From positions 33,235,261 to 33,299,260 of the forward strand of contig NC_084889.1 in the NCBI RefSeq assembly GCF_958979055.1: a stretch of DNA of 64,000 bases, given 5' to 3'. The notes under the pieces are model-generated. The model had not been told where the DNA came from. It did not search any database and saw only the letters and a list, made by a program, of their open reading frames with translations. The translations under genes and the position numbers were made by a program. The stretch comes from Alnus glutinosa (taxonomy: Eukaryota > Streptophyta > Magnoliopsida > Fagales > Betulaceae). Of this stretch, positions 11,560-24,330 are shown one piece after another. How positions within the stretch are numbered: position 1 is the first letter of the stretch; every line of letters begins with the position of its first letter.

Positions 11560-13133
11560 TTAAAATTTTGAGACAAATGGTGATTTAACATAGTTTCAAA
11601 GTAAAATTCTTGAGTTCGAATACTGACTTTATGTTTTACCCACATTTCAATTAAATATTTCACGTTAACCTCTTTAATAGAATGTTTGAAGTATTTGAAC
11701 TTGATCAAATTCAGGATCGTTGAAAAACAGTTACAATGCGAAATTAGTGAATCAATGAGCACGGTGGACAAGACATCAAATGGTTGGTCTAATATTGGGG
11801 TTTTTTTAACATCATGGCATGTGACCTTGAAATTTATAGTTGGAACCTGAAAATACATGTAAATTATGTAACTCAAAATGTGAGTTCCAAACTTCCAACC
11901 ATCCTTTAATGATTTCTCTCTTTGCAACCACCATATGTTAAATTGGATAAGACTTTATCATGATTAATCATCGAATCGAGGCACTTTTAATTAGACTTGA
12001 TTAAATGTTGAACAACCCTATCATTTAAATGTTATTCCTATATCATAGAGTATAATTTTTCATATTGTTCCATTAACTTTGGAACTTTTGACTTATCGAT
12101 TAGGTATCAAAAATGGAAAAAGCACTAGAGCCGACCGATGGAACGTGGAAAGTTTTGATACCTAACCGATATGCCAAAAACTATAGAGCTGGTGAAACAC
12201 ATAAAGTTAAGCTTTTAAACCTATTTCTATAAGATTTTGAAGATGGTGATGTTACATGTATCTCATGTGAGAGTGTTGATCTCATGGGAGATAACCTACT
12301 GAGGCAGAAAAAGTGTTAGAAACTTACCAATTACCACCATTCCATTCTTTTATAGATATAATGGTGTCTCTTCACAATAGGTGCAACTTTTCCAAGAGTT
12401 GCATATCTTTTAGGGAGGCCACTATGAGTAAATAACAAAAAAGCTACAAAAACAATTTTATTTTTTTTTTCCCTTCAAATTTTTTGGTTTCAATTGTCCA
12501 ATTTTAAACTATATGTTTACAACCTAGATAGTAATACCACACTTACATTCCTTACAACTTGCTGACACATGTTAACATATGATTGGAGATACATTAGCTA
12601 TTAAAAAATTTAATACATTTCAATCACATGTCGACACATGTCAACAAATTATAAAAAAGTTATAAAAAAATTTATAGGTCTAGCATTTTTTAACTGAGAT
12701 TATACACCACATCACACATTGGTTCAATTTTATTTTTTTTGGACGGATGGAAAATTTTAATACAAACTAAATGGATGATATGGTAAAGAGTGCAAAGAGT
12801 ACTTCAACTTTATAAGATTATACTCAAAAGTGAAGTAATTATCTAGCATTACTCTTATGTTAAACATATTTCCATAACGTAATGTGGCCAACAATGTTGT
12901 TAGAAATTTACTTGTCTAAACAGGTCTTGGAAGGCCCGTAGATGTTTTATATTTACTGTTCGAATTACGAGACAATAAATTGTTGAAGATTCGAATTCTG
13001 TGATCCTAGCATTACTCTTATGTTAAACATATTTCCATAACATAACGTGACTAGCAATTTTGTTAGAAATCTACTTGTCTTGGCCCAATAAATGAGTTTT
13101 ATAAAATAATAATAATAATAATAATAAATTATA

Positions 13134-13501
13134 GGATTAAATATATTTTAGCCCCTCAAACTACCACCCTTTCTCCGGATGGCCCCCTAAACTACCAATG
13201 CTTAGATTTTGGCCCCCCAAACTATCACTTTCTGATTTTTTGGCCTCATCCGTCCATTTATGCCGTCAATTTTAAACAGAAACCCGAAAATACCCCTCTT
13301 ACACTTTGAAATTCCCACGGTTAAGGGAGGGGTATTTTCGGGTTTTTGACCAATTTCTGTTAGAATTAACGGCATAAATAGACGGATGGGGCCAAAAAAT
13401 CAGAAAGTGGTAGTTTGGGGGGCCAGAATCTAAGCATTGGTAGTTTGGGAGGCCATCCGGAGAAAGGGTGGTAGTTTGGGGGGTTAAAATATATTTAACC
13501 C
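13134..13501. mobile_element. MULE-type MITE with perfect 9-bp target duplication
   Basis: Nearly the whole 368-bp element is an inverted repeat (foldback) starting GGATTAAATATATTTTAGCC. The 9-bp sequence TAAATTATA flanks both sides (13125-13133, 13502-13510), the hallmark of Mutator-like transposition. It lies about 300 bp upstream of the LPAT1 start codon and so may touch its promoter. Confidence 0.85.
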
Positions 13502-13795
13502 TAAATTATATTTATTCTCCAAATTGCAACGTCGCAAATTGTTTAAGATTCGAATTGTGTGACCCTAGCCCTAAGGTTTAGGGTGGTCCTCCAGCCAAAA
13601 CAAGTGTCAAATATATCTGCCTTGAAGAGAAGTCAGTAATCCCAGTCGCTCTCACTCCCAAGCAATTCGCAGATTGGGAATATTTCTGCCTTGAAATGTG
13701 CACTAACAATTCACCGTAAACCCTAACACTCTCACCTTTACAATACTACGTCGTTTTCTCAACCTCAGAGATAGAGACAGAGAGAGAGTTCATCT

Positions 13796-16700
13796 ATGGA
13801 AGTCGCTTCCCACCCACCACGTCCAATGCTACATCGTTTTGGTACTCTCTCACTCTCTCTCTCTCGCAACTTTTTTGTCAGTCTCTGAATTGCTCGCTCT
13901 TGTGGGTTCGATTTTCAGGTTATAAGGAATCGAGGTTTTTCGCAGCACCGTCTTTGTTACCGGTAATTATACGCTGTCGATTTTGTTTCCCCTATGTTTG
14001 GTTCCTGAGAAAACGAACGAAATGAAAGAAAGCTGAATTTTGTTACTCATGCGTGTATTGTGTTCCCTGTAAATGAAATTGTAACTGAGTGTTTTGATTT
14101 CGTTTCTTTTCCTACATTTTCCCAGCAACCAAGCAGAATATTAGGTGTTTGTTAGTAGGAAAAAAAGCTTTGCATTTGTTTTGGTGCTTTGGTTGATTGA
14201 GAAGGTTGTTCTCAAGGGGAATAATTATAAGGAAGATGATTTTTTTTTTTTTTTCACAGCATGTGTGTGTGACAGGTATAGATGCCTCGATGGCGTTCTT
14301 CAATGTGTAATTTAGTATAAGCTGTTGCCACCGATTGAGTGCGCTGAAGTTGCTTTCCCATTTGTGGAGCGAAATCTTTTTGTTGTTACTAATACTAATT
14401 TTGTCATTGATGGACCCAAAACTAGAGAAACAAGCTTGATGTGCCTAGCCCTATCACTTAGCTGAGCTAACCCATTAATCCCCTGCACTATGCATTGCCA
14501 GTTTGAACGACCTTCCTCCACGACATGTGTTTTTAATAATGAAATTTCATGTCCCCAAATGTTTATTTAGTATTTAGCAATTGTAAGAAATGAAATTTTT
14601 TGCTTTGGATTCGATAGTGCTGTTATTGTTATAGATTTTGTTCCATGACTTTGTTGCTTATGACCCTTCTTACAGCAGTCATGCGCTCGGAAAGGACTTT
14701 ATACAGTGTGCTCTCCGTGTAAACAGGCGATTTTAGGAGTTTCAACTAACTGTAAGTAAATGTATCTCTAGCAGATAATCACACTATTTATATGCTTTGT
14801 GCCCAAATAAATGGTTAATGATGCGCTGCATTTCAAATTTTATGTTCTTTCAGTTGCCATCAGTGATGTGGCTCGTTCTCCATTTCTTGCCTAACTGCCA
14901 GGATCATGAAAATTAAGTAATAATAGCAATCATTGATATCATCAGAAATTTCTGGAGATGGGAAAAAGTGGTGTAAAAAGATAACCAAATTCAATTAATT
15001 GGGATTAAGGCTCAATTGAGTTTGAGGTGAATTGAGTGATACTATTAGAAATTATGGTACCGCGGGTGATCTACTTTCTCATTGTTTATTTGTTTGATCA
15101 TACGCACAGAATATCATTTATGTAATTTAGATGTACTTTCAACAGATGCCATTTAAGAAAAACATAGCCCCTATTTCGTCTTCCTGTTTGTTCCCCTTAC
15201 AAGCTCTTCTACTTTGTCATCAGAACATCGGATTAAAATGTCCGCTTTCGTGCCTATCCTCATCATGCTGATTTTGGTTCTGATCCTTGTGAAAAAAATT
15301 CCTGAATGCACTGTTCCCTTTTGTTTTCTGGCTTAATCATGAATCATATAAATATTTGTTGCTTAGTCTATAGGTATAATCTTCGCGATTTTGTAGAAAG
15401 TGTAATGCAAAGCTAATTATTTGCTTTTATGAAATTTGATTCCTTATTTGGTCACCATAATCTTTTAAATCTTCTTGTTTGCGCTCCTTTTCTTCTGCAG
15501 CTCTTCGAAATGGCTATGTATGCTTTCCAAGAAAAAATCGTGGTGTATCGTGGCACTATTTTAAGCCCATAGAGGGTTTAAACAGACCGTCTTATGATAA
15601 TATATTGCATAAGCCAAATAAATTGTCCAGATACATAGTTGCTAGATCTGAACTTGCTGGAGCTGGGAACGCTGATGCTTGGCACCCATTATCAGGTTTC
15701 TCCTTAAAGCCTTTTCAGACATTATCCATCTTTATGTTCAAGCTTATTACTTATCAAAAAAAAAATATGTTCAAGCTTATTGGCCTAATCCGTTTTAACA
15801 TCTCTGAAATGCAGAATATAAGTTAGGCTCAAAGGTTAGAGGAATGTGCTTTTATGCTGTCACTGCTGTCAATGCCATCTTTCTGTTTGTGCTGATGATG
15901 GTGGCTCATCCATTTGTTCTCTTATTTGATCGATACCGAAGAAGATTTCATCATTTTGTGGCCAAAACTTGGGCAACTTTTACGGTCACTCCATTTTTCA
16001 AGATCAAGTATGAGGGACTGGAGAATCTGCCTCCTCCTGATATTCCTGCTGTATATGTTTCCAACCACCAGAGTTTTTTAGACATCTATTGTCTTCTCAC
16101 TCTTGGAAGAAGCTTTAAGCTCATCAGCAAGACTTCAATATTCCTCTATCCCATTATTGGGTGGGCCATGTTTTTGATGGGTGTCATCCCGTTGAAGCGC
16201 TTGGATGTTAGAAGCCAGTTGGTAGCTCCTTCCTCTTTTGCATTGTTTCTGATTGCAGTTTTGTTCTATTGTCTGTCTAGGTTATATGCAGTGTACCCTG
16301 TGCAATAATAAATTCTTTTCTATCCAATTTGTCTAGGTGAACTTATTATCTTAGTCTCAAACAATGAATTTGAAACTTTGTTTTACTTTTTCTCATATAG
16401 GATTGTCTTAAGCGATGCATGGATCTTATGGTGAAGGGGGCCTCCGTCTTTTTCTTTCCAGAGGGAACACGGAGTAAAGATGGAAAATTAGGTGCTTTTA
16501 AGGTGAGTTCCTATAATGTTCTTATCATCTTTATGGACTGATTTGGTAAGTTCATTTAGGGAACGCAGGTAAAGATGGAAAAGTAGGTACTTTTTAGTAT
16601 TTTTTTTTGTAAAAAAAAAGGATGCTTTGAGAGGAAATTTGGAACCCTAGTGTTTTCTCGGAAATTTATTGTTTTATCTTGTTGGTGATATGTAGAAAGG

Positions 16701-16908
16701 TGCATTCAGTGTTGCAGCAAAAACCAAAGTACCAGTAGTACCTATTACCCTTATGGGAACTGGGAAAATCATGCCTGCAGGAATGGAGGGGATCTTGAAT
16801 GAAGGTGATGTAAAAGTTGTTATTCATAAGCCTATAGAAGGAAGTGATGCACAAGTGCTATGCAATGAGGCTAGAAACACAATCGCAGATGAGCTCAATC
16901 GCCAATGA
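13796..16908 (+). CDS. LPAT1: Plastid 1-acyl-sn-glycerol-3-phosphate acyltransferase (LPAT1/ATS2)
   Basis: Seven exons: 13796-13841, 13919-13962, 14676-14751, 15501-15695, 15815-16221, 16401-16502, 16696-16908; 360 aa, phases consistent throughout. The enzyme moves an acyl group to lysophosphatidate to make phosphatidate in the plastid inner envelope (prokaryotic glycerolipid pathway). Residues 1 to about 100 act as transit peptide and are the least certain part. A hydrophobic segment follows at about 131-158. Motif I NHQSFLD has His205 and Asp210; motif FPEGTRS spans 275-281 with Glu277; VPVVPIT follows in exon 7. Length equals the family norm (about 356). Intron 4 carries a 17-nt retro-insertion, and intron 6 a copy of the end of exon 6. 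The alternative at exon 3 (start at 14679 instead of 14676) would drop one Gln. Confidence 0.92.
15749..15765 (+). mobile_element. 17-nt retro-insertion in LPAT1 intron 4
   Basis: ACTTATC plus A10 sits between two perfect copies of TATGTTCAAGCTTATT (15733-15748, 15766-15781). Confidence 0.8.
16558..16597 (+). repeat. Partial duplicate of LPAT1 exon 6 inside intron 6
   Basis: The block beginning AGGGAACGCAG and continuing GTAAAGATGGAAAAGTAGG closely matches the end of exon 6 (about 16462-16501). It is preceded by a pseudo-acceptor TTCATTTAG, but it ends in an in-frame TAG and the donor site is lost, so it should not be used as an exon. Confidence 0.65.
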
Positions 16909-19374
16909 CCAGATATTTACTGCAACAAGTTCTGCTTGATTTCAATGGCTCAACACTTGATCCTTTAACCTGAAAGAAATATAAACTGGAAGGTATGAAT
17001 CCATTGTCCTTGCTTTTTTCTCTGATTTAAGTCTTTCCATCACCGTCATAGCATGTGAAAAGTAAGGTGAGTTTAATTTCCATATTAATGAGTGCTGCAT
17101 TTTTGTCTGCAATCTGTTATCATGCAAGTATTTGGGCTTATAGCAATGTTACAGATATAACGATTAATGGAAGTAGTGAATGTTGTTTTGATTTTTGAAA
17201 AAAAGAAAAGCAAAGATTGTATGTTTGAACATATGATGGTTTGACTGGTTTGATTGCAAATTATATAAAACGCAAATGAAGGTGTAAAGAAGGCAAATAT
17301 GCTCTCTCTCTCCAATATATCCTTGAAAATTTTGACCATAGGGGTTATTACAGTCTCTATTTCTCAGTTTGGTATTTTTACTGGTAGGTATACAATGCTA
17401 CATGTATTCTTATTCTGAAGACACTCTTGCTTTCATTGAATCTCGTTCAATTAATAAACACATGCGATCTCACAAGCAAATGGCGGCATACGACCATGGA
17501 GCCTAGCGTTGCTACTTGCTACTGGATCACCTCTTTCATTGCTCCACAGGAAACAGTGACTTGCTTTTTCGTTGACCACGAAATAGAATTAGCTCCAAGT
17601 AAAATATGCAATACTGGAGCATCTTATATCAAGACACCCAGCCTAGTTGGAATCAACTGAACCTGTTAAAGTAGAAGATGATGTTGAGATCTTGATGTAC
17701 TGTCTTCTCAGATTGGTTGCCTCACTGCCACATGAAACTGAAACCCATATACTGTGATTTGTGACTCATTCCATTAGCAATGTATTAATGGCCGTTTTAT
17801 GTGAGAACTGAACAAGTAATATATATATATATACTTTTGTTAGGCTCATTTAAGAGCTAACCCACCTACTATTTCTCAGATGAGTTGTTGCTCTTGCACG
17901 TGTAGGAACCAGTTTTCTGCCTTCCCATGTGGCTCAGTTTGCAAGCAGTATTTTAATGGTTATTGTGTAGGGCTGTAAACGAGCCAACTATTGAATGTCA
18001 AACGCGGTTCATTTAATTTTATTTAAAACACTCGAGCTTATTATCAAGCTAGATAATATGTTCAAGCTTGACTCATTTATTTTTCAAACGAACTTGAGCT
18101 TGTTTACGAACTACTCAATTAATTATTCATTTCTTATATAAAGTAAATGTCATTATTATTATTTCCTTTTTTTTTTTTTGGGGTAAATACATACTATATT
18201 ATTGTGCCTAATTTGAATTTGCTCTTACTTATTTGAGTTTTATATGCTTCGAATGATCATTCGAAAGAATTTCCTTGTCATTCTGTGCTCTGTTGATAAT
18301 CCCACTCTGACTTATTCCAGATTAAATTTTGGTAATATATAAGTTGTGAATGCAAGCTGTGGTTGCACCAACATACACACACTGCTACTATCTCGGACAC
18401 AATCGACAGCTGGAGATCTGGACCCTCAGATACCCCCTACCCAGTCCCCACCAAATGAAAACAAACAAATAAACAATGACAATGTAATCAACGGATTAAA
18501 GTTAATAGATTTCTTCTCTCTTTTCTTTTCTTTTTCTTTTTTGTTTATTTTAATAGATTTGCTTCTCATTTATCTCTCCCATCCTTCCAACGTTTGACCA
18601 AGTATGGTGAACTTACATAAACAGGGAGGATGGCTTGCACACCAAGCAAGCTACCGGAGTGGCTGAACCGCCTCTTTTGACTACATAGGTAGTACGACCG
18701 ACTTAGTGAACGGTTGAAGGTGGCCGAACCAATCCTTGACTAGCGTGGAATGGGTCTAATCTCTGTCAAGAATGAAACCAACTTATCTATGGAGTACTAA
18801 AAGATTAGGCTTATAAGGAGGGTTGAATATTGTCATTTCTTTTTATAATTTAAAGATAAAGAGTTATCTATAATTTTAAGATAGATAAGTGTGTTCAAGA
18901 TATCAAGTTCCAAAGGGTATGGGTGAGGTAACATTTCATTCACAAAAATCCCATCCATTTGGAAAGAGAAATTATTGGAGTTAGACTTTGTTTGCTAAAA
19001 CTTTTTCATCCTTCATTTTGTTTTTTATTTTCAAAACAAAAATATTAATAAACAATATAAAATATAAAATACTCGTAAAACACATAAAACTGCTTTCACT
19101 TTTATGTCACAAGAGAATACTTTTTTTGAACAAAAATACCATTGAAAAAGTATTAACAAACAGAGCCAATATAAAGATATTTTCAGGCTAGTTTGAAGCC
19201 AAGTTACTAGCTACACAACCTACACATATTACCTTTTACATTAACATGCATAACACCTAAAGTTCAGATGAAACCAGATTCAAAAAACTCTTTGATATGC
19301 TAGTGATAAGTTTTGCCAATTTAAGTGACAAACGTGAGTAGTTTTAATGAATTTTGGTCATGATTTTTTTTTTT

Positions 19375-19449
19375 GGCAAATAAGAATATGACCTCTCAAG
19401 CCTTTTTGGTATCTTGCTCATGTGGCTATCCTTTAATGGTGAAGATATT

Positions 19450-19486
<37 letters not shown>

Positions 19487-19502
19487 TCATATTCTTATTT
19501 GC
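19375..19502. repeat. 20-bp inverted repeat around a poly(A) tract
   Basis: CAAATAAGAATATGACCTCT and its reverse complement stand about 90 bp apart and could form a hairpin. The loop holds about 26 A. The right arm is also part of the 176-bp dispersed repeat. Confidence 0.6.
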
Positions 19503-19576
19503 AAAGCACATGGACCCAAATTTTTGAGCATTGTATTTTTTGCATGGATCACAAATATTTAGAAGCTGATAATGTC
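19401..19576. repeat. Dispersed repeat, copy 1 (second copy in CNGC5 intron 6)
   Basis: From CCTTTTTGGTATCTTGCTCA to CTGATAATGTCT it matches 36159-36320 closely in the same orientation. The main difference is a longer A tract here. Confidence 0.75.
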
Positions 19577-20149
19577 TTGATAGTGTTCCATTCAAGGCAA
19601 AAAATGATTTGGCATGGGTCCAATTTTAGTTGAAATTGAACTCATTGAAATTGAGATATCCGTTTATTACAATACACGAGGAACACGTGTCACAATCCCA
19701 CGGGTTCGGTTCCAAGCCAAATCAATAATAAACGCTAACAGGACCAACCATTTAGGGTAAAATATGTCATGTGATTTACCCAAGGAAATATACCATTTGA
19801 TTATGTTAACAAGAAATAATGATATAATTGACGTCTAGAACTCAAGGGGTAGTCTTTACATTTTCCATAGATGATCGTATTGCAAAAGTAACTGATTTTA
19901 CTTACTTGAGAAAATCAACAAGATAAGCCTTCTCTAATCTCTAAAGAGTAAAGAGAAAGACCAAATTATTGCCACAAATAAGACAATACTGAGTCACTGA
20001 CCTCGAGTTTTCGTGCTTTTTAAGGAAAGAGTAATGGCAGACAAGGTCAAAAGTTCTTAAAAAGTTGGTAATTTGTTTTGAAGATTTGTAAAACGTGACG
20101 CTTTTCTGTTTTTTTAGTGCTTCCGAAAAATTCTTTAATTATTTGGAAT

Positions 20150-21745
20150 ATATATATATATTTTAAATTATCAACCAATTGTCAATGTTCCCTCCAAACT
20201 ATTAATTGTGTCAATGTTTTCTCCTAGACTACCAAACAATGAGGTTTGGCAAACAATTCTCACTCTCCTTCTATATTTTTCACTTCTCTCAAAAAAGTTA
20301 AATCAAAAAAAATTTCTTTTTCTTTTTTTCACTTTTTATATCACATTAGTAACTTTTTATTATTATCCAAATAAAAAAAATTCACTACAAAACAAAACTT
20401 TTTCACTTTTTTATAAATCAATTCCAAACTTTTTTATACTTTATATTATATCAATCACTTTTTATTATTATTCAAACAAATATTCCACAATTATAATCAT
20501 TTGCCAAACAAGTTCATGTCAATATCCCCCTAATAACAAAAGGGATAATTGTACCGTTGGTCCCTGTGGTATACCATAATTATTTTTCACTCCCTATGGT
20601 TTAAAAAGTTCATGAGAGGTCCTCGTGATATGCAATAATTACAAATCGATCCCCAGCGTCAAATTCTGTTAAAATTTTTAACAGATTCCGTCAAATGCCA
20701 CGTCAGCGCCACGTGTCGCCAATAAGATTGTGACACGTGTCCACCATAATAAAAAAAAAAATTATTAAAAAATAAATAAAAATACTTATTTTTTTATAAA
20801 AAAAAAAAAAATTAAAAAAAATTAAAAAAAAAAAAAAAAAAAAAAAAGCTGAAGGGGTGGCGCACGGCCACCCCCAATGGCTTGGGGTGGGCGCGCGCCA
20901 CCCCAGGCGGCCTCTGGGGGTGGCGTGTGGCCACCCCCTTTCCCCATTTTTGTTTTTTCTTTTTTTTTTTTTTGAATTTTTTTGAATTTTTTTTTTTTTT
21001 TAAAAAAAAAATAAGTATTTTTATTTTTTTTTAATAAATTTATATTATTTTATTAAGATTGGACATGTCAGCGCCACGTGCCACCAATAAGATGACGACA
21101 CATGGCGCTGACGTGGCATTTGACGGAATCTGTTAAAAATTTTAACAGAATTTGACGTCAGGGATCGATTTGTAATTATTGCATATCACAAGGACCTCCC
21201 ATGAACTTTTTAAACTATAGGGAGTGAAAAATAATTATAGTATACCATAGGGACCAACGGTGCAATTATCCCATAACAAAAATACCCTTCATAAAATTAT
21301 AAAAAACAAAAAAACAAAAAAAGGAAAAAAAAAAGTACAAACTAGTGTTTTTTTTTTTAACATTTTGTTTTATATAATTTTTAGTTTTGGGACATTCCTT
21401 GAATTTTTATTTTTATTTTTCTTTTTATTTTTTTTGTTTTTTTTTTTGTTTTTTAAAGAACAAAAATGTTTTTTTTTTTTCAATCTTTAAAAAAAAAATC
21501 ATTTTTTAAAAATTTTAATTTAAAAAAATTTTGTTTTTTATTTTTTGTTTTTTTTTCCCTGAATTTATAATGATATATTTGTCTTGTTAAAACTTTTTTA
21601 GGGTTATTTTTATATTTTTGTTAGCTTTAGGAAAGACATTAATATTTTTTGGTAGTTTATGGGAAGTGACATTGATACGATTGGTAGTTTGGAGAACAAA
21701 TTAACAATAGAGTAGTAGTTTGAGAAAAGTATATATCTTGTTCCC
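20150..21745. mobile_element. Older inverted-repeat element split by a nested MULE
   Basis: Left DNA such as CCCTCCAAACTATTAATTG...TCAATGTTTTC and the reverse complement of 21640-21745 agree imperfectly over about 90 bp, which suggests an old terminal-inverted-repeat element. Edges are approximate and no target duplication was found. Confidence 0.4.
20542..21272. mobile_element. 731-bp MULE with perfect 9-bp target duplication and GC-rich core
   Basis: Inverted arms of about 190 bp begin GGGATAATTG. ATAACAAAA flanks both ends (20533-20541 and 21273-21281). The core (20850-20945) is very GC-rich and palindromic inside AT-rich arms that include long A and T tracts. No transposase. Confidence 0.88.
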
Positions 21746-22951
21746 TAATTATTTTGTTTCATTCTTAATGTAGCTGAGCAATTGTTTTTTTTTTTTTGTT
21801 ATTATTTTCTCTATCCTCAAATAAGCTATGTTTGTTAATGTTTTTTAAATGATTTATTTTTGTTTAAAAAAATATTTTGATTCAGTGAAAATAGTTTTAG
21901 TGTTTTGTATTTTGAGTTGTTTATTAATATTTTTATTAAAAAAAAAAAAAAAAAAGAGAAAAGGAAAAAGTTTTATCGGACAAGATGTTTTCATTTTAGA
22001 TTGTCCAAAAAAAAAATGGAAATTTTAACAAATAAAATCATTTATTTATTTAACTTTCTTATATTACTCTTCAACTTAAGCTTATTTTTTCTTCTTTTCT
22101 CGAGAAAACAGGAAACCTATGTGGATGTGTTGACGTAAACAGTTTTCTAAGAGAATTTTTTCCCGAGAAATCATTGATTTTTTTTTTTTTTTTGATTCAG
22201 ATTCTAAAAATAATATAAAAAAATCCATGTTTATTATTTGATTGGTACGAAAATTATTTTTACTAAACTTTTTAGGTTGAAAAAATATATAGCCTAACAT
22301 TAAAAACATTTAATTGGCTAATTAAAATATGTATTAGTGATGATATTTTATCTATTTGGGGATGGAGTGTGTATTACTCTTTCGTGAAAATCACTGCACT
22401 GGTGACATCACAAGCAATACATTATAATATAAAAAAGATCAAAAAGACAAATGAAAATTAAAGAAAGTACTAGAAATGGCTTTTAGACGGGTTTTTTTTT
22501 TTTTTTTTTTTTGGTTTAAAAAAATATTTTGATGTGAAAATAAAAAGAGAGTATATATATATATATATATATTTTATTTAAATTTTTTCCAACTCTCCAA
22601 CACATTTGACTTCCTATCTTGACTTCTTCAAAACGTTCACATTTTGCAGTCAATTCAGAGGCAGCAGCCACCATCCTTCCTACTGTGCCGTGCAAACAAC
22701 TTGCGCACTCGCAGGGGCCGATCCAGTCATTTCCCACTTCCATATAGAAAATCCATAGACTCAAAATTTAATCTTTTCCTCTCAATTATTTTTGGGTAAA
22801 AGATATTTCTCTCTTTTTGTCTCTGGGTACCAGGCTTTCTTTCTTTTCCAACTCAGACAATGAGCTAAAGAGCCTCAGGTGATTCAAAGTACGTCTCTTT
22901 AATCTCTTGGTCTCTCTTTTCCATCCAATCGTTGTTGCTAACAGAAATACG

Positions 22952-22993
22952 TGTGTATGTGTATGTGTATGTGTATGTATATTTATGTGTGTG
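22952..22993. repeat. (TATGTG)n-like microsatellite
   Basis: Repeated GTGTATGTGTATGTGTATG units, slightly imperfect. Confidence 0.7.
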
Positions 22994-23482
22994 AATATAT
23001 TTGAAAACGGAAACTTTTGTGTCAGATTTTGAATTTAGTGTAGCTTTGTTGCATGAATGTTTGAAGTAGATTAGATTTTGGAGCTGTCTTGGGAATCTGG
23101 AGGTTTGGAGCTGGAGTAGAGTTGTCCTAATCTTAAATACGGCTTCTGGGTCATAATCACTAATGTTATTGGCTTTTCTTCTAGATGCAATTTTATGAAA
23201 TCCAGTGGTCAATGGTAGAAAGAAAGCTTGATAGTGCGAAGAAGCATTTGGGAATGTTGGATTGTGCTAGTAAGAAGTGGGAAGCGAGAGAAATCTGCTT
23301 TTGTAAGCTGATGATTGAGATTTAATGCATTAGAGAGTCCTTATTCTGTGTGCTGCAGTGATAACATAGATAATTTTTTGGATGCCCAGAAAGAAAAAAT
23401 GAGGAAGCAAGTAGATTTGAGTTTGTTGGAAAAGTATTTCGTAAAATTTGGGGCTTTCCTGATGATAAGATTATTGAAGAGA

Positions 23483-23496
23483 TACTTATCAAAAAA
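23483..23496 (+). mobile_element. 14-nt retro-insertion (TACTTATC plus poly(A))
   Basis: Lies between two copies of AAGATTATTGAAGAGA (23467-23482, 23497-23512). It belongs to the same ACTTATC-A(n) class as the inserts at 9457, 15749 and 31472. Confidence 0.7.
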
Positions 23497-23649
23497 AAGA
23501 TTATTGAAGAGAATGAAATAAGATGCAGTTTGGTAATTGAATTAGAGGGCATTTCCTGTACACTAATGGGTGTTAGTAAAAGTGTTGACTTTTACATTAG
23601 TGCGCTACTCCGAAAGTAAAGCCACCCGAGGGTCTGTGCTGGAAAAGAG

Positions 23650-24330
23650 GGGATAATTGAGGGCTGTTCAGCTCGAAGATAGGGGTGGAAGTACAAAGTC
23701 TTTTCGTGATCTTCATAAAAGAGAGAACTTTATTGGGAACGGGAACTTTTGTTCTCTTAGATGAGAAGAATGATCAATTAGAATATTTGTAGAGTCGCAG
23801 TTTAGTGGAGACCTTGTGATTATATACTTCCTTTTTGCTGATAAATCAAGACAGTGGTTCGTTAGAGAGGCCATGGGTTAGTTAGACATTTTACTAGGAA
23901 TATGTCATCTGGTCTAGATAGGTTACCATGGGTTTCTTTAAAATTGCTGGTGCTGGTGAAGAATGTTATCATGCGGTTTTTTCCTGGGAAAAGTTTGAAT
24001 GCTGCTTATGCTGCTCTTGTCGAAGAAAGTGGTGCTTTGAACATAGAAGACTTTAGGCCCATTAGCTTTGTGGGAAGTGTTTTAAAACTTTTGACTAAGG
24101 ATTGCTAGCTGGTTGAGAAGGACGGTAGTAAGCTAGTGTTGCAAAATGCCTTTGTTGAGGGAAAAAAGTTGGATTTTTTCCTTACTGGGAACAAGTGCAT
24201 GGATGGCAAGACATGATCTGCTATTGAAGGGATAATTTGTAAATTGGATAACAAAGCATTTGAACATGTTGATTGGGACTACTTGATGCAGATGCTAGAC
24301 AAGTTTGCTTGTGGAAAAATGGAGAAAATG
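23650..24330 (+). mobile_element. Decayed LINE reverse-transcriptase fragment
   Basis: In broken frames one reads ALNIEDFRPISFVGSVLKLL (about 24034-24093), then further on KAFEHVDWDYLMQMLDKF (about 24258-24310). These match the start of the plant L1 reverse-transcriptase palm (DFRPISL, KAFDHVDW). Stops such as TAG at 24104 show it is dead. The ends are not defined. It lies just upstream of the CNGC5 first coding exon. Confidence 0.65.

Larger units (their letters stand above)
10978..13795. other. Intergenic region between the small gene and LPAT1
   Basis: It holds a Tourist-like MITE (11187-11559), an inverted repeat near 12085-12200, a local duplication (12843-12917 resembles 13007-13080), a (TAA)n stretch near 13110, a 368-bp MULE (13134-13501) and the LPAT1 promoter and leader. 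No gene is seen. Confidence 0.6.

Noticed and set aside
11475..11927. A 150-codon minus-strand frame
   Set aside because: It overlaps the end of a Tourist-like MITE and is AT-driven; no motif.
14312..14521. A minus-strand frame in LPAT1 intron 2 that resembles LINE tail text
   Set aside because: Too short and without the zinc-binding pattern; not enough to call an element.
22976..23025. A first CNGC5 exon ending GGAAACTTTTGTGTCAG
   Set aside because: It resembles the family N-terminus, but the next bases are ATTTTG, not a GT donor. The exon at 24811-24839 fits much better.
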